A DNA stretch of 35,510 bases from Gammaproteobacteria bacterium (GTDB taxonomy: Bacteria; Pseudomonadota; Gammaproteobacteria; Xanthomonadales; Marinicellaceae), in NCBI GenBank assembly GCA_024280395.1, contig JAJRQG010000157.1:1-35510 (forward strand), written 5' to 3'. The translations under genes were made by a program, and so were the position numbers. This document shows positions 8,486-16,918 of the stretch, one piece after another (the first letter of the stretch is position 1; each line of letters starts with the position of its first letter). Below the pieces are notes generated by a model that was not told the origin of the DNA, did no database searches, and worked only from the letters and a program-made list of their open reading frames with translations.

Positions 8486-8526
8486 TAATTATTACCCCAG
8501 GTCAAATAAATCTGGGGCAATAATTA
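8486..8526 (+). terminator. 15-bp stem-loop between DUF2202 and peroxidase genes
   Basis: Bases 8486-8500 pair with 8512-8526 with a single A/C mismatch, enclosing an 11-base loop; the centre of the stem is CCCCAG/CTGGGG. No T-run follows, and the last paired base is the first base of the peroxidase Shine-Dalgarno sequence (AGGAG, 8526-8530). It may be a partial terminator, an RNA-processing or stability element, or a translational control hairpin. Confidence 0.6.
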
Positions 8527-8536
8527 GGAGAGAAAA

Positions 8537-9520
8537 ATGAACTTAACAAAAACACTACTATTTGCAATGCTTAACATGTCATTCCTAAGCAATGCACAAG
8601 AGCCAATACAGCCCATAAAACCAGCAGAAAACATTAATCTTGCCATGATGGAATTGGGGAAAAAGCTTTATTTTGATCCACGATTATCAAAATCAGGATT
8701 CATTTCGTGTAATTCCTGCCACAACTTAAGTATGGGAGGAACAGATAATTTACCAACATCTATTGGCCATAAGTGGAATCAAGGGCCTATCAATGCCCCA
8801 ACAGTATTAAATTCGAGCTTTAATATCGCTCAATTTTGGGATGGCCGTGCCAAAGATTTAAAAGAGCAAGCCGGTGGCCCTATTGCAAACCCTGGCGAGA
8901 TGGCATCAACACATGCTTTGGCCACCAGTGTCGTCAAATCAATTCCCGGTTATGTTCAAGAATTTGAGCTAGTTTTTGGTAAAGATAAAATTAGTGCAGA
9001 TAGCATGACTTCTGCGATTGCTGAATTTGAAAAAACCTTAGTGACACCTCATTCTCCTTTTGATCAATGGTTGCTTGGAGATAAAGATGCCATTTCTGCA
9101 AAAGAATTGGCGGGTTATGAATTATTCAAAAACAGTGGCTGCATAGGTTGCCATAATGGTGTTGCAGTTGGAGGATCATCCTACCAAAAAATGGGTTTGA
9201 TTAAAAAATTCCAAACCAACAATAAAGCCATTGGCTTAGCAGGAGTGACTCACAAAGACAGCGATAAGTTTATGTTTAAAGTACCAACCCTTAGAAATAT
9301 AGAACTAACCTATCCCTACTTTCATGATGGTGCAACAACCTCATTAAACGAAGCAGTTAATATCATGGGTGAAATCCAACTGGGTCGACAATTTACCAAA
9401 GATGAAAATGATAAGATTGTATCTTTCTTAAAAACATTAACGGGTGATGCACCTTCATTTGATTTACCAAGATTACCACCATCCGTTGCAGAAACACCAA
9501 AACCAGAACCTTTCAGATAA
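8537..9520 (+). CDS. di-haem cytochrome c peroxidase family protein
   Basis: The 327-residue protein has a signal peptide (to about residue 20, SNA) and two CxxCH haem c sites: CNSCH at 58-62 and CIGCH at 202-206. The spacing and the WDGRAKDLKEQAGGPIANPGEM block (101-122) are diagnostic of the bacterial CcpA/MauG family. The VPTLRNIELTYPYFHDG segment (249-265) near the C-terminus is also conserved. Such proteins reduce hydrogen peroxide in the periplasm with electrons from small cytochromes, or oxidise a protein partner as MauG does; the family call is firm but the choice is not. AGGAG lies six bases before the ATG. The small cytochrome c gene follows after ten bases and is the obvious electron partner. 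Confidence 0.9.
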   Translation: MNLTKTLLFAMLNMSFLSNAQEPIQPIKPAENINLAMMELGKKLYFDPRLSKSGFISCNSCHNLSMGGTDNLPTSIGHKWNQGPINAPTVLNSSFNIAQFWDGRAKDLKEQAGGPIANPGEMASTHALATSVVKSIPGYVQEFELVFGKDKISADSMTSAIAEFEKTLVTPHSPFDQWLLGDKDAISAKELAGYELFKNSGCIGCHNGVAVGGSSYQKMGLIKKFQTNNKAIGLAGVTHKDSDKFMFKVPTLRNIELTYPYFHDGATTSLNEAVNIMGEIQLGRQFTKDENDKIVSFLKTLTGDAPSFDLPRLPPSVAETPKPEPFR

Positions 9521-9530
9521 GGAGAAACAT

Positions 9531-10052
9531 ATGAAAAAACTACTACTATTAACACTCGTATTGACATTGAATGTAATGGCATTAACGCCAGAGGCAGAAA
9601 AAGGAAAGCTCGCAATTAGTGCATGTTTGGCATGTCACAACGCTGAATTAACTCCTGCTAAAGCCCCTCCGTTTTATGGTGTACAAAACAAGTACAAACA
9701 AGCATTTAGTGAGAAACAAATGTTTATTCTAGCTATTTCAGATTGGGCAAAAAATCCTACAATAGAGAATTCATTAATGAAACGGCCCATTAAAAAATTA
9801 GGATTAATGCCTGCCATGCCATTACCCGATGATATGTTGGCGCAAATTGGAGCTTATTTGTACGAAGAAGACTTCGAACCACCTTGCACCCATTGGGCGA
9901 ATGATTTAAAAAAAGCTAGTGGTTCACAATCTCAAGGAAAAGGCATGGGTCGTGGTAAGGGTCAAGGCGGCAAGGGTCACGGAAAAGGTATGGGCCAAGG
10001 TGGCAACCATGATGCAATGATTCGCATGAAATACAACCAATTATGTAAGTAG
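9531..10052 (+). CDS. mono-haem cytochrome c with Gly/Lys/Met-rich tail
   Basis: The start at 9531 follows GGAG at 9521-9524 and gives a signal peptide (MKKLLLLTLVLTLNVMA); the longer frame beginning at 9444 is discarded. The 173-residue product has one haem c site, CLACH at 32-36. The likely axial Met is in GLMPAMPLP (residues 91-99), as in small class I cytochromes. Residues 132-160 are an unusual low-complexity tract of Gly, Lys, Met, Gln and His, followed by a short hydrophilic end with a lone Cys. It probably donates electrons to the peroxidase encoded ten bases upstream. The tract resembles one in the next gene, which suggests a shared partner, metal or surface. Confidence 0.85.
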   Translation: MKKLLLLTLVLTLNVMALTPEAEKGKLAISACLACHNAELTPAKAPPFYGVQNKYKQAFSEKQMFILAISDWAKNPTIENSLMKRPIKKLGLMPAMPLPDDMLAQIGAYLYEEDFEPPCTHWANDLKKASGSQSQGKGMGRGKGQGGKGHGKGMGQGGNHDAMIRMKYNQLCK

Positions 10053-10066
10053 TTAGGTTTTCCCCA

Positions 10067-10107
10067 GAGCTACATCGTTTAGTTTAGATGAATGGACTTT
10101 GTAGCTC
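10067..10107 (+). terminator. weak stem-loop after the cytochrome c gene
   Basis: Eight bases GAGCTACA (10067-10074) pair perfectly with TGTAGCTC (10100-10107) across a 25-base loop, 14 bases after the stop codon. There is no T-run, so this is at best a rho-dependent or processing structure. Confidence 0.3.
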
Positions 10108-10182
10108 ACTTTAATCAATAGAGTTAGAACCAATTTACTATTAGTGGTTGGAATAGACTCATCTTAAAAAAGGTAAATAAAC

Positions 10183-10638
10183 ATGAGAAAAAAACTCCTA
10201 ATAAGCCTAACAATCAGTACTTTGACTATAACAGCCTGTAGTTCAAACTCACCGAAAAGGCATGGCAGTATGCCTACTGAGATTTTTGTTACTCAAATAA
10301 AAACTAATGGAAGTAAAATTTTCAATTATAGTCTCATTAAAAAAATGCCAAATCAAGGCAAAGGACAAATGGGAAAAGGCAAGGGCGGAGGAAAACATGG
10401 TGGTATGGGTGGTGGCATGAAAGGGGGTAAAAAGCCAGACATGAGTAAAATGAAAGCCAAAATGGAAGAAAAAGCCGTCAATAAACTCGCTAAAAAACTA
10501 AGTGAGACAGGCTATTGTCGTGAAGGATATATGGAACTAGATAGCTTCTTCGAACGCGGGCATGTAACCATAAAAGGTGAATGCAATGAAACTGCAACAG
10601 CACAAGATAAAAAGACTTTCCCTAATAGTGAAGAATGA
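10183..10638 (+). CDS. putative lipoprotein with Gly/Lys/Met-rich tract
   Basis: I do not recognise a family. The 151-residue product starts with a lipoprotein signal (MRKKLLISLTISTLTITACSS; lipobox ITAC, modified Cys19). A short globular-looking stretch (about 25-54) precedes a low-complexity Gly/Lys/Met/His tract (about 55-90), a Lys-rich helix, and a C-terminal part with two Cys in TGYCREGYMEL and IKGECNET. The tract matches in composition the tail of the cytochrome c encoded 130 bases upstream, so the two proteins probably share a function or a duplicated segment. It would sit on the inner or outer membrane facing the periplasm. A leader of 130 bases with a stem-loop means it may be transcribed separately. 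Confidence 0.65.
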   Translation: MRKKLLISLTISTLTITACSSNSPKRHGSMPTEIFVTQIKTNGSKIFNYSLIKKMPNQGKGQMGKGKGGGKHGGMGGGMKGGKKPDMSKMKAKMEEKAVNKLAKKLSETGYCREGYMELDSFFERGHVTIKGECNETATAQDKKTFPNSEE

Positions 10639-10691
10639 AGAATGCTCAATCACCTATCAGAAGGGGCCATCTTACATAGTGAGCTAAATCA

Positions 10692-10729
10692 CCAATCAGG
10701 TTTGAATGTATTCACTCAAATCTGATTGG
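10692..10729. terminator. bidirectional stem-loop between convergent genes
   Basis: Fourteen bases at 10692-10705 pair with 10716-10729 (CCAATCAG/CTGATTGG plus TTTGA/TCAAA, one G-T wobble) around a ten-base loop. It covers the end of the leftward ATP-grasp gene, whose TGA stop (10696-10698) is inside one arm, so the last codons double as RNA structure. It lies where the rightward lipoprotein gene and the leftward operon meet. There is no T-run on either side. Confidence 0.55.
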
Positions 10730-11853
10730 AGTATGTTATTCAATTCACGTGTATTACTCTTATCCGTTTCTACAAATAGAAACCCGAAAAGAGGATAGCT
10801 TTTATAATCAATTATCCGAGATTCAAGAACATTATTAAAGCCTTGAAGCACTTTATTAAAGTCAAAGTTTTTAATATCATTCGCATTTATTCCTGATGAA
10901 TTATCTAGGACAATGATGCTGTATAATTTATCTTCTTTTCCTTGTAGCATCTTATCCCAGTTGGGTTTTTGTTGATTATAATAATAAAGGTATTGATTAA
11001 AACCATAGGCATAATATGCCATATCTGCGGTGGTACACCAGCCGCCAAAACGCATGGGGTTCACTTCAATGGGTATTAGCTCTCCGTTGGGTTGACGCCT
11101 TAATTCAATGTGCATGGGGAAATTTTTTAACCCTGCTAGATCGGCTAATTTCTGAGTAAATTCAGTAAATTCAAGCAAGTTATATTCAATGATTTCTTTT
11201 GAAGTGGTATAGACACGATCACTGACATCATCATCCGAGACAAATGTGTGCCTTAAAATATTCAATACCACCGCTTGTCCTTGCTTGTTGATGTATGCAT
11301 CAACTGCAAACTCTTCGCCATTTATATTTTGTTCGATAATAAATTGTTCGTCACCCATGACAGAATCAGGATACAAACCTTTGACTTGCTTCATTTCTTG
11401 TCGGATTAAGTCTTGAGTCTTTTGCCACTCATCAAGAGTGTGTACTTTATAGACACCCATGCTAAAAAAGCCAACACAAGGTTTAATGATAAAGGGCAAA
11501 GGCAGTTGCTTAAAATCAACGTCTTTAAGCTCATTGATAGAAACTGATGTAAAAAAGAAATCTGGATACAATTCTTGAATCAACTGTCTAAATTTATATT
11601 TATCTTTAAATAAATTAATCTTTTCAGGTAAAGGAGTTGTAGCAAGGTTCTCATTTATCCAACCTATCGCATTTTCTGAGTTGCTATACACACAAGGATT
11701 CTTTTGTTCAACGATAGTGTCAACAGCTTGATCGTTTGTTAGTGAATTAAGCGTGGTATTTTCAGTAAAATCAATAACGGGTATGGCATTACTTTTTATG
11801 GTGCTTATCAGTAATTGAGAAACATAAGGTTTGTCTAAAAGAAACATAGGCAT
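10696..11853 (-). CDS. ATP-grasp domain protein of unknown substrate
   Basis: The 385-residue protein has the ATP-grasp layout. A pre-ATP-grasp region spans residues 1-80. A central domain has LPFIIKPCVGFFSMGVYKV (nucleotide-binding Lys124 and a phosphate-loop-like stretch) and FIIEQNINGEEFAVDAY (171-187). The Mg-binding end is MHIELRR and PIEVNPMRFGG (247-271, with Glu250, Glu263 and Asn265). Enzymes of this superfamily join a carboxylate to an amine or thiol with ATP through an acyl-phosphate. The acceptor cannot be told, and no known member such as carB, purK or ddl fits. It lies 37 bases downstream of lpxR on the same strand and is probably the last gene of the LOG-YbhGFSR-LpxR operon. 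Confidence 0.8.
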   Translation of the reverse strand: MPMFLLDKPYVSQLLISTIKSNAIPVIDFTENTTLNSLTNDQAVDTIVEQKNPCVYSNSENAIGWINENLATTPLPEKINLFKDKYKFRQLIQELYPDFFFTSVSINELKDVDFKQLPLPFIIKPCVGFFSMGVYKVHTLDEWQKTQDLIRQEMKQVKGLYPDSVMGDEQFIIEQNINGEEFAVDAYINKQGQAVVLNILRHTFVSDDDVSDRVYTTSKEIIEYNLLEFTEFTQKLADLAGLKNFPMHIELRRQPNGELIPIEVNPMRFGGWCTTADMAYYAYGFNQYLYYYNQQKPNWDKMLQGKEDKLYSIIVLDNSSGINANDIKNFDFNKVLQGFNNVLESRIIDYKSYPLFGFLFVETDKSNTRELNNILQSDLSEYIQT

Positions 11854-11890
11854 AGGTGTGTAAGATTAATAATGTAATGCATTCTACCAG

Positions 11891-12895
11891 TTAATCCAAG
11901 TCATAAGAAATATTAACCGCACCAAATAAACTTTCGTCTTTTTGTCCATAAAATTCTTTGCTGCGTAGCACCTGACTGTAGCTTAACCGAACTTTTCCAC
12001 GTTGGTAAGCGATACCATATTGCAAATCAAAAACCAGTGGCTTTTTATCAACACTGTGGCTGTCTTTGAATGTATTTCCATCAAGAAAAATATTACGTGC
12101 CATTGCGCGCCCTTCAATTCCTGCAAACAGATACCAACTGCTGCCTTCTTTGGTGGGGTTAAAAAAAGCATTACCAGGAAAACCTGGACTAATGTTGGGA
12201 GGACCTATATCGTTGCGAAGATTTCTACCAAACCGCACCATCATGCCTGCTCCTGCATAGCTATAAACATTACCCAAGGCTAAAACTTTATGCGGGGACC
12301 ACGAATACTCAAGGCTATTTTTCATGTAGCGAAAATGTTCGCTTTTTCGCACATAAGTGACCACCAGTCCCAATTCATCGCGCAATTGATTATCCCAACC
12401 ATTTGCATGAGGAACACCAATTAAATCATGAAAACCATTTTGAGCTTGCTCTCCAAGTGACGAAGGCCCAACAATGCCTAATGTAAATTCAACCGCATTT
12501 ATCTTGCGGTAATCGGCAGTATTTTTCATTAATGATGCCACTGAAGCACTGCCATAAAGCCATCCTGCATAAGGTCGATCCTTTTCAATTAACTCGGTTA
12601 TCCCCGTATTTTCAGGAGTGAACATCTTTTGTCCAAAAGCATAACCCCTTCCTTTTTTATCGGTTCGAACAAAAAGTGGCAGTTTATCCACAAGCTTTTC
12701 CAACCAAGTAATGGTTTTATCGCGCTGGATATAGTTAAATTGCACGCCATTGGTATAGAAGCGATCTGTACTGGTTCCAAAAACATCGTTTTCTACTTGC
12801 ACACTCCAATAGCCAGATTGATCAGAATCATGCAACTCAACTTGTGCTTTTACCGATATTGACACAATCAAAAAAGCAATTGATAAATATTTCAT
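11891..12895 (-). CDS. lpxR: lipid A deacylase LpxR family outer membrane protein
   Basis: The 334-residue protein has a signal peptide (to about residue 17) and alternating beta strands of a 12-stranded barrel ending in an aromatic-poor but barrel-like C-terminus (SYDLD). The catalytic pattern of LpxR is visible: VENDVFGTSTDRFYTNG (Asn36, Asp37), then QNGFHDLIG with Gln152 and His156 spaced as in Salmonella LpxR, followed by GWDNQLRDE. LpxR removes the 3'-acyloxyacyl chain of lipid A at the outer membrane in a Ca-dependent reaction, which alters innate recognition and surface charge. Its start follows GGAG and is nine bases from the ybhR stop. It therefore belongs to the exporter operon, a link I would not have predicted. 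Confidence 0.87.
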   Translation of the reverse strand: MKYLSIAFLIVSISVKAQVELHDSDQSGYWSVQVENDVFGTSTDRFYTNGVQFNYIQRDKTITWLEKLVDKLPLFVRTDKKGRGYAFGQKMFTPENTGITELIEKDRPYAGWLYGSASVASLMKNTADYRKINAVEFTLGIVGPSSLGEQAQNGFHDLIGVPHANGWDNQLRDELGLVVTYVRKSEHFRYMKNSLEYSWSPHKVLALGNVYSYAGAGMMVRFGRNLRNDIGPPNISPGFPGNAFFNPTKEGSSWYLFAGIEGRAMARNIFLDGNTFKDSHSVDKKPLVFDLQYGIAYQRGKVRLSYSQVLRSKEFYGQKDESLFGAVNISYDLD

Positions 12896-12904
12896 AACGC
12901 TCTC

Positions 12905-14026
12905 CTAATACATTCTATGCTTAAACAACCAACCAGCAAAAGCCAAACACACTACGCCAATAATAGCCATCGGCCAGAACTGAGAAAACAACAAGGTAAA
13001 GCCATTGCCTTCCAAAAATACGCCACGCAAGATAATTAAAAAATAACGCAAAGGGTTGAGGTAAGTTAATAACTGCACACTATCAGGCATGTTGGCTATC
13101 GGCGTGGTAAAGCCTGAAAGCACCACCGCAGGTACAATAAATAAAAATGCTCCTAATACTGCTTGTTGCTGGGTTAAGGAAATGGCAGAAATCACCAAAC
13201 CAATACCAGTGGCAGCAATAAGAAATAAAAATAATCCAAGATACAAGGCGGCAATATTGCCTTGAATCGGTATCTGAAACAATTTAACAATAATGATTAA
13301 AATCAACGTGGATTCAAGCAAACCGATAACAATGCCAGGAATGGCTTTACCAATCAAAATTTGGGTTGGGTTCATCGGTGTGACCAATAATTGATCAAAA
13401 GTTCCTGCCTCACGCTCACGGGCAACCGATAAGGCGGTAACCAACAAAATCACCACCAAAATAAGTGAACCTAAAATTCCAGGCAAAATAAACCAGCGTG
13501 ATTGCAAGTTTTCATTGTACCAATTGCGTACTTCTAAAGCCACTTTGGGGCCTGTTGCACCATGTTGGGCACTCCATTTTTGGTTAAAATCCAGGTTCAT
13601 GCTGGCAATATAGTTCATTGCTGTCATGGCTGTATTGGAGTTTCTACCATCCAAAATTACCTGCACTTTTGCACTCTTGCCTTGTTGCAATTTATCAGAA
13701 AATTGAGGTTCGATATTTAACACCAACAACACATCTTTGTTATCAATTAAAGGTGCAATGTCACTGTCTTTTTTTATGTGCTCAATAATTTCAAAGGTTT
13801 CAGAGCCTTCAAATTGGCTAACAAATTCACGCGAAACCAATCCTTGGTCTTGGTTATAGATGGCTATAGGAACATTATCCAAATCATAAGTCGCAGCAAA
13901 ACCAAAAATCAATATTTGTAAAAGTGGCGGGAAAACCAAAATCAAACGACTGCGTTTGTCCCGAAACAAGGCCAAAAACTCTTTTAATGCCAAGGCGAAA
14001 ACCTGTGAAAAATACTGTGTTTTCAT
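12905..14026 (-). CDS. ybhR: ABC-2 type exporter permease, YbhR-like
   Basis: The longest frame opens at a GTG (14035), but GGAG at 14038-14035 is ideally spaced (eight bases) for the ATG at 14026, giving 373 residues. One N-terminal membrane helix (about 22-42) precedes a large periplasmic domain (about 45-175). Five C-terminal helices follow, with the ABC-2 motif SVAREREAGTFDQLLVTP and the LSGFTTPIANMP segment. These blocks match E. coli YbhR closely. With YbhS it forms the heterodimeric membrane channel powered by YbhF. E. coli YbhFSR is reported as a drug/cation exporter; the substrate here is unknown. Confidence 0.88.
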   Translation of the reverse strand: MKTQYFSQVFALALKEFLALFRDKRSRLILVFPPLLQILIFGFAATYDLDNVPIAIYNQDQGLVSREFVSQFEGSETFEIIEHIKKDSDIAPLIDNKDVLLVLNIEPQFSDKLQQGKSAKVQVILDGRNSNTAMTAMNYIASMNLDFNQKWSAQHGATGPKVALEVRNWYNENLQSRWFILPGILGSLILVVILLVTALSVAREREAGTFDQLLVTPMNPTQILIGKAIPGIVIGLLESTLILIIIVKLFQIPIQGNIAALYLGLFLFLIAATGIGLVISAISLTQQQAVLGAFLFIVPAVVLSGFTTPIANMPDSVQLLTYLNPLRYFLIILRGVFLEGNGFTLLFSQFWPMAIIGVVCLAFAGWLFKHRMY

Positions 14027-14031
14027 CTGCA

Positions 14032-15168
14032 TCACTCCAATGTTTTACGTGATTTACTTGAAACCAAAAAGGCCAAAACAATCAACATCACTAGCAAAGC
14101 AAAGGCATTGCTAAGAATGACTGGCCAAACATTACCCGCCAAAAACAGAGTTTGTAGTTGTGCCACAAAATAACGGGCAGGAATCAAATAAGTGATGCCT
14201 TGAATGAATGTAGGCATTGAATTTATATCAAATAAGAACCCTGATAATAAAAAGGCAGGTAAAAATGAAGCCGCAATAGCCGTTTGACCAGCGACAAATT
14301 GATTTTTAGATACTATTGAAATTAACAAACCAATAAGTAAAGAAACCATCATAAATAAGGCCGAAACTAACACCATAACCCAAAAAGAACCACGCAAAGG
14401 AACACCAAACCACCAAACTGCCAAAGCGACACTGATAAACATGCTACCCATGCCCAATATAAAATAAGGGATTAATTTACCGGCCAACATTTCTTTCATG
14501 GATAAAGGAGTGACCATTAGTGCTTCCATGGTGCCTCTTTCCCATTCGCGTGCCACCACCATAGCAGTAAGCAAAGAACCAATCATGGTCATAATCACAG
14601 CAATCACACCGGGCACTAAAAATAGACGGCTATTTAATGCCGAATTAAACCACACACGTTGTTCTAAAACCACAGGAAGACTTAACTGTATTCCCCTAGC
14701 ATTTGAAAAAAGGGTTAGCCACGATTGCCACACGCCTTGAATGTAACCCATGGTGATATTGGCTTGGTTGGAATCCACGCCATTAATTATGATTTCAATT
14801 GGGGCTTGTTTTCCTGCTTGTAAGTTTTCCGAAAAATTACTGCGCAACCAGACGATTCCATCAATTTTGCGTTCCTCCAAAGCTTGTTGCGCTTCTTGAA
14901 TGGAATGATAATAAGAAGGTTTGAAAAATTCCGATTGTTGAAAAGAATCACTCAAGGACTGAGTCATCATATCGGCTTTTTCCACCGCTATTCCTACTGG
15001 AATATTCTTGGCATCTAATGATACTCCATAACCAAACATAAACAACAAGACCACAGGCATAACAAATGCAATGGCGATACTGGATGGATCACGTATGATT
15101 TGCCACATTTCTTTGCGTAGCATACCCATTAAGCGCATATTTCGAGCGGAAGTTTTATTCACTGCCAT
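14032..15168 (-). CDS. ybhS: ABC-2 type exporter permease, YbhS-like
   Basis: The start at 15168 is chosen over an upstream 15207 because AAGGAG lies seven bases before it; this gives 378 residues and a 14-base overlap with the ATPase gene. The N-terminus MRLMGMLRKEMWQIIRDPSS leads into a membrane helix. A periplasmic domain (about 50-165) and five C-terminal helices follow, with VAREWERGTMEALMVTP, LSGFLFDINSMP and YLIPARYFVAQLQTLFLAGN, all closely matching E. coli YbhS. It pairs with the YbhR-like subunit encoded next; the stop overlaps the ybhR Shine-Dalgarno region. It acts in the inner membrane. Confidence 0.88.
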   Translation of the reverse strand: MAVNKTSARNMRLMGMLRKEMWQIIRDPSSIAIAFVMPVVLLFMFGYGVSLDAKNIPVGIAVEKADMMTQSLSDSFQQSEFFKPSYYHSIQEAQQALEERKIDGIVWLRSNFSENLQAGKQAPIEIIINGVDSNQANITMGYIQGVWQSWLTLFSNARGIQLSLPVVLEQRVWFNSALNSRLFLVPGVIAVIMTMIGSLLTAMVVAREWERGTMEALMVTPLSMKEMLAGKLIPYFILGMGSMFISVALAVWWFGVPLRGSFWVMVLVSALFMMVSLLIGLLISIVSKNQFVAGQTAIAASFLPAFLLSGFLFDINSMPTFIQGITYLIPARYFVAQLQTLFLAGNVWPVILSNAFALLVMLIVLAFLVSSKSRKTLE

Positions 15169-16918
15169 CAGGTTGCTCCTTTTCTTGAATGAGGTATATA
15201 AAAGCATCTTCCATGGATGGATCGGGCTGTGCTTCGGTTCTCGCTAAATTTTTCATGTCTAACGGTGTGCCCGATGCCAATATTTTGCCCTTTGACATAA
15301 TCACCAAATAGTCACAATAGTTGGCCTCATCCATAAAGTGTGTCGTCACCAAAACCGTCACACCCATTTCTGCCAAAGCATTGGTTCTTTGCCAAAATTC
15401 ACGTCTTGCCAAGGGATCAACTCCTGAGGTAGGTTCATCCAAAAATAAAATTTCAGGTTCGTGCATCAAGGCTGCGGCAAACGATAAGCGTTGTTTATAA
15501 CCCAAAGGCAAGTTGCCCGCATTGGTGTCTTGGTATTCTTGCAATTCAAAAGTTTCTAAGGCCCAATCAATCCGATCTTGCTGGGCCTCTTTTCGTAAAC
15601 CATAGGCGCTGGAAAAGAACTTCAAGTTTTGTTTCACCGATAAATCGGTATAAAGTGAGAATTTCTGTGCCATGTAGCCAATTTTACGTCGTGCGCTTGC
15701 CGTTGCCACACGTAAATCCATACCAGCGACAGCCACCTTGCCGCTACTGACAGGCAATAAACCGCACAACATTCTAAAAGCAGTAGATTTGCCTGCACCA
15801 TTGGCTCCCAATAAGCCAAATATTTCACCACGTTTCACATGAAAATTTATTTTATCAACCGCGGTAAAATCACCAAATTTCCGGGTTAAATCCTCCACTC
15901 GAATAACCTCATCATCTGCTGAACCACTGACTTGAATTTCTGCAATACTCAGCCCCTTGCTATTTTGTTTATTTTTTAAACGGGCAATAAAAGCATCTTC
16001 AAAACGTGGGGCAACGGCTTTTATATTAACTTTCTTATTGGCTTTGACCATATCGGGTAATAGGTCTTCAGCCTTTGGAACACTTTGTTCATTTTGCTCA
16101 ATCATGACTAAACGAACACCTTCGCCTTCGATCAATGCATCCAATACCATTGGATTTTGGCTAAGTTTTTGCTGTAAAGACCGGTGCTTGCTATTTTCTA
16201 CTCTGACTTGAAAGACACGTCCATTGACGCCCTGACTGAACTCGTCGGGGTCTCCCTGCATAATCAGCTTGCCTTCGTGCAATAAAACTACTTCATCGCA
16301 GCGTTCAGCTTCATCCAAATAAGCGGTACTTAATAACACACTCATGCCTTGTTCTTGCACTTGTCGGTAGACAATTTCCCACAATTCACGTCGTGAAACA
16401 GGGTCAACACCAACGGTTGGTTCATCCAATAACAAGAGTTTTGGTGAACGAATCAACGTACAGGCTAAACCAAGTTTTTGCTTCATGCCACCCGATAATT
16501 TTCCGGCCAATCGCCCTGTAAATGGACTCATGCCCGTCATGTGCATCAATTCATCGTAGCGGGCTTGGCGTTTATCTTTGGCGACATTCTGCAAATCAGC
16601 ATACAAATCCAGATTTTCCTGTACGGTTAAATCTTCGTACAAACCAAAGCGTTGAGGCATGTAACCAATTTGCGATTGTACTTGCAGAGGCTCTTTGGTC
16701 ACATCAATACCCATGACTTCAAACTTACCCGAATCTGCTGTCAAAATCCCACAAGCCAAACGCATCAATGTGGTTTTGCCTGCACCATCAGGGCCTATCA
16801 AACCTGTTACTTTACCCGTTTTCACGGCAAAACTCATGTCATCAATCGCCTTGACTTGATAATCTTGACTATCAAAGGTTTTGTTGACTTGTGATAAAGT
16901 GAGGATGGCTTTTGACAT
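15155..16918 (-). CDS. ybhF: tandem ABC ATPase, YbhF-like
   Basis: This 587-residue protein fuses two ATPase domains. Domain 1 has Walker A GPDGAGKT (42-49), signature LSGGMKQ (141-147) and Walker B LLLLDEP (161-167). Domain 2 has GANGAGKS (371-378), a degenerate signature LPLGYKQR (470-477) and ILFLDEP (490-496). The H-loop His is missing in domain 1 (STAYLDEAE) but present in domain 2 (TTHFMDEA), so the two nucleotide sites are unequal, as in E. coli YbhF. Length and motif spelling match YbhF rather than RbbA, which carries a fused permease. It energises the YbhS/YbhR pair. It overlaps ybhG by one base and ybhS by 14. Confidence 0.92.
   Translation of the reverse strand: MSKAILTLSQVNKTFDSQDYQVKAIDDMSFAVKTGKVTGLIGPDGAGKTTLMRLACGILTADSGKFEVMGIDVTKEPLQVQSQIGYMPQRFGLYEDLTVQENLDLYADLQNVAKDKRQARYDELMHMTGMSPFTGRLAGKLSGGMKQKLGLACTLIRSPKLLLLDEPTVGVDPVSRRELWEIVYRQVQEQGMSVLLSTAYLDEAERCDEVVLLHEGKLIMQGDPDEFSQGVNGRVFQVRVENSKHRSLQQKLSQNPMVLDALIEGEGVRLVMIEQNEQSVPKAEDLLPDMVKANKKVNIKAVAPRFEDAFIARLKNKQNSKGLSIAEIQVSGSADDEVIRVEDLTRKFGDFTAVDKINFHVKRGEIFGLLGANGAGKSTAFRMLCGLLPVSSGKVAVAGMDLRVATASARRKIGYMAQKFSLYTDLSVKQNLKFFSSAYGLRKEAQQDRIDWALETFELQEYQDTNAGNLPLGYKQRLSFAAALMHEPEILFLDEPTSGVDPLARREFWQRTNALAEMGVTVLVTTHFMDEANYCDYLVIMSKGKILASGTPLDMKNLARTEAQPDPSMEDAFIYLIQEKEQPDGSE

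Noticed and set aside
9444-9530. Upstream extension of the cytochrome c frame
   Set aside because: It overlaps the peroxidase gene, and would bury the signal peptide that begins at 9531 right after GGAG.
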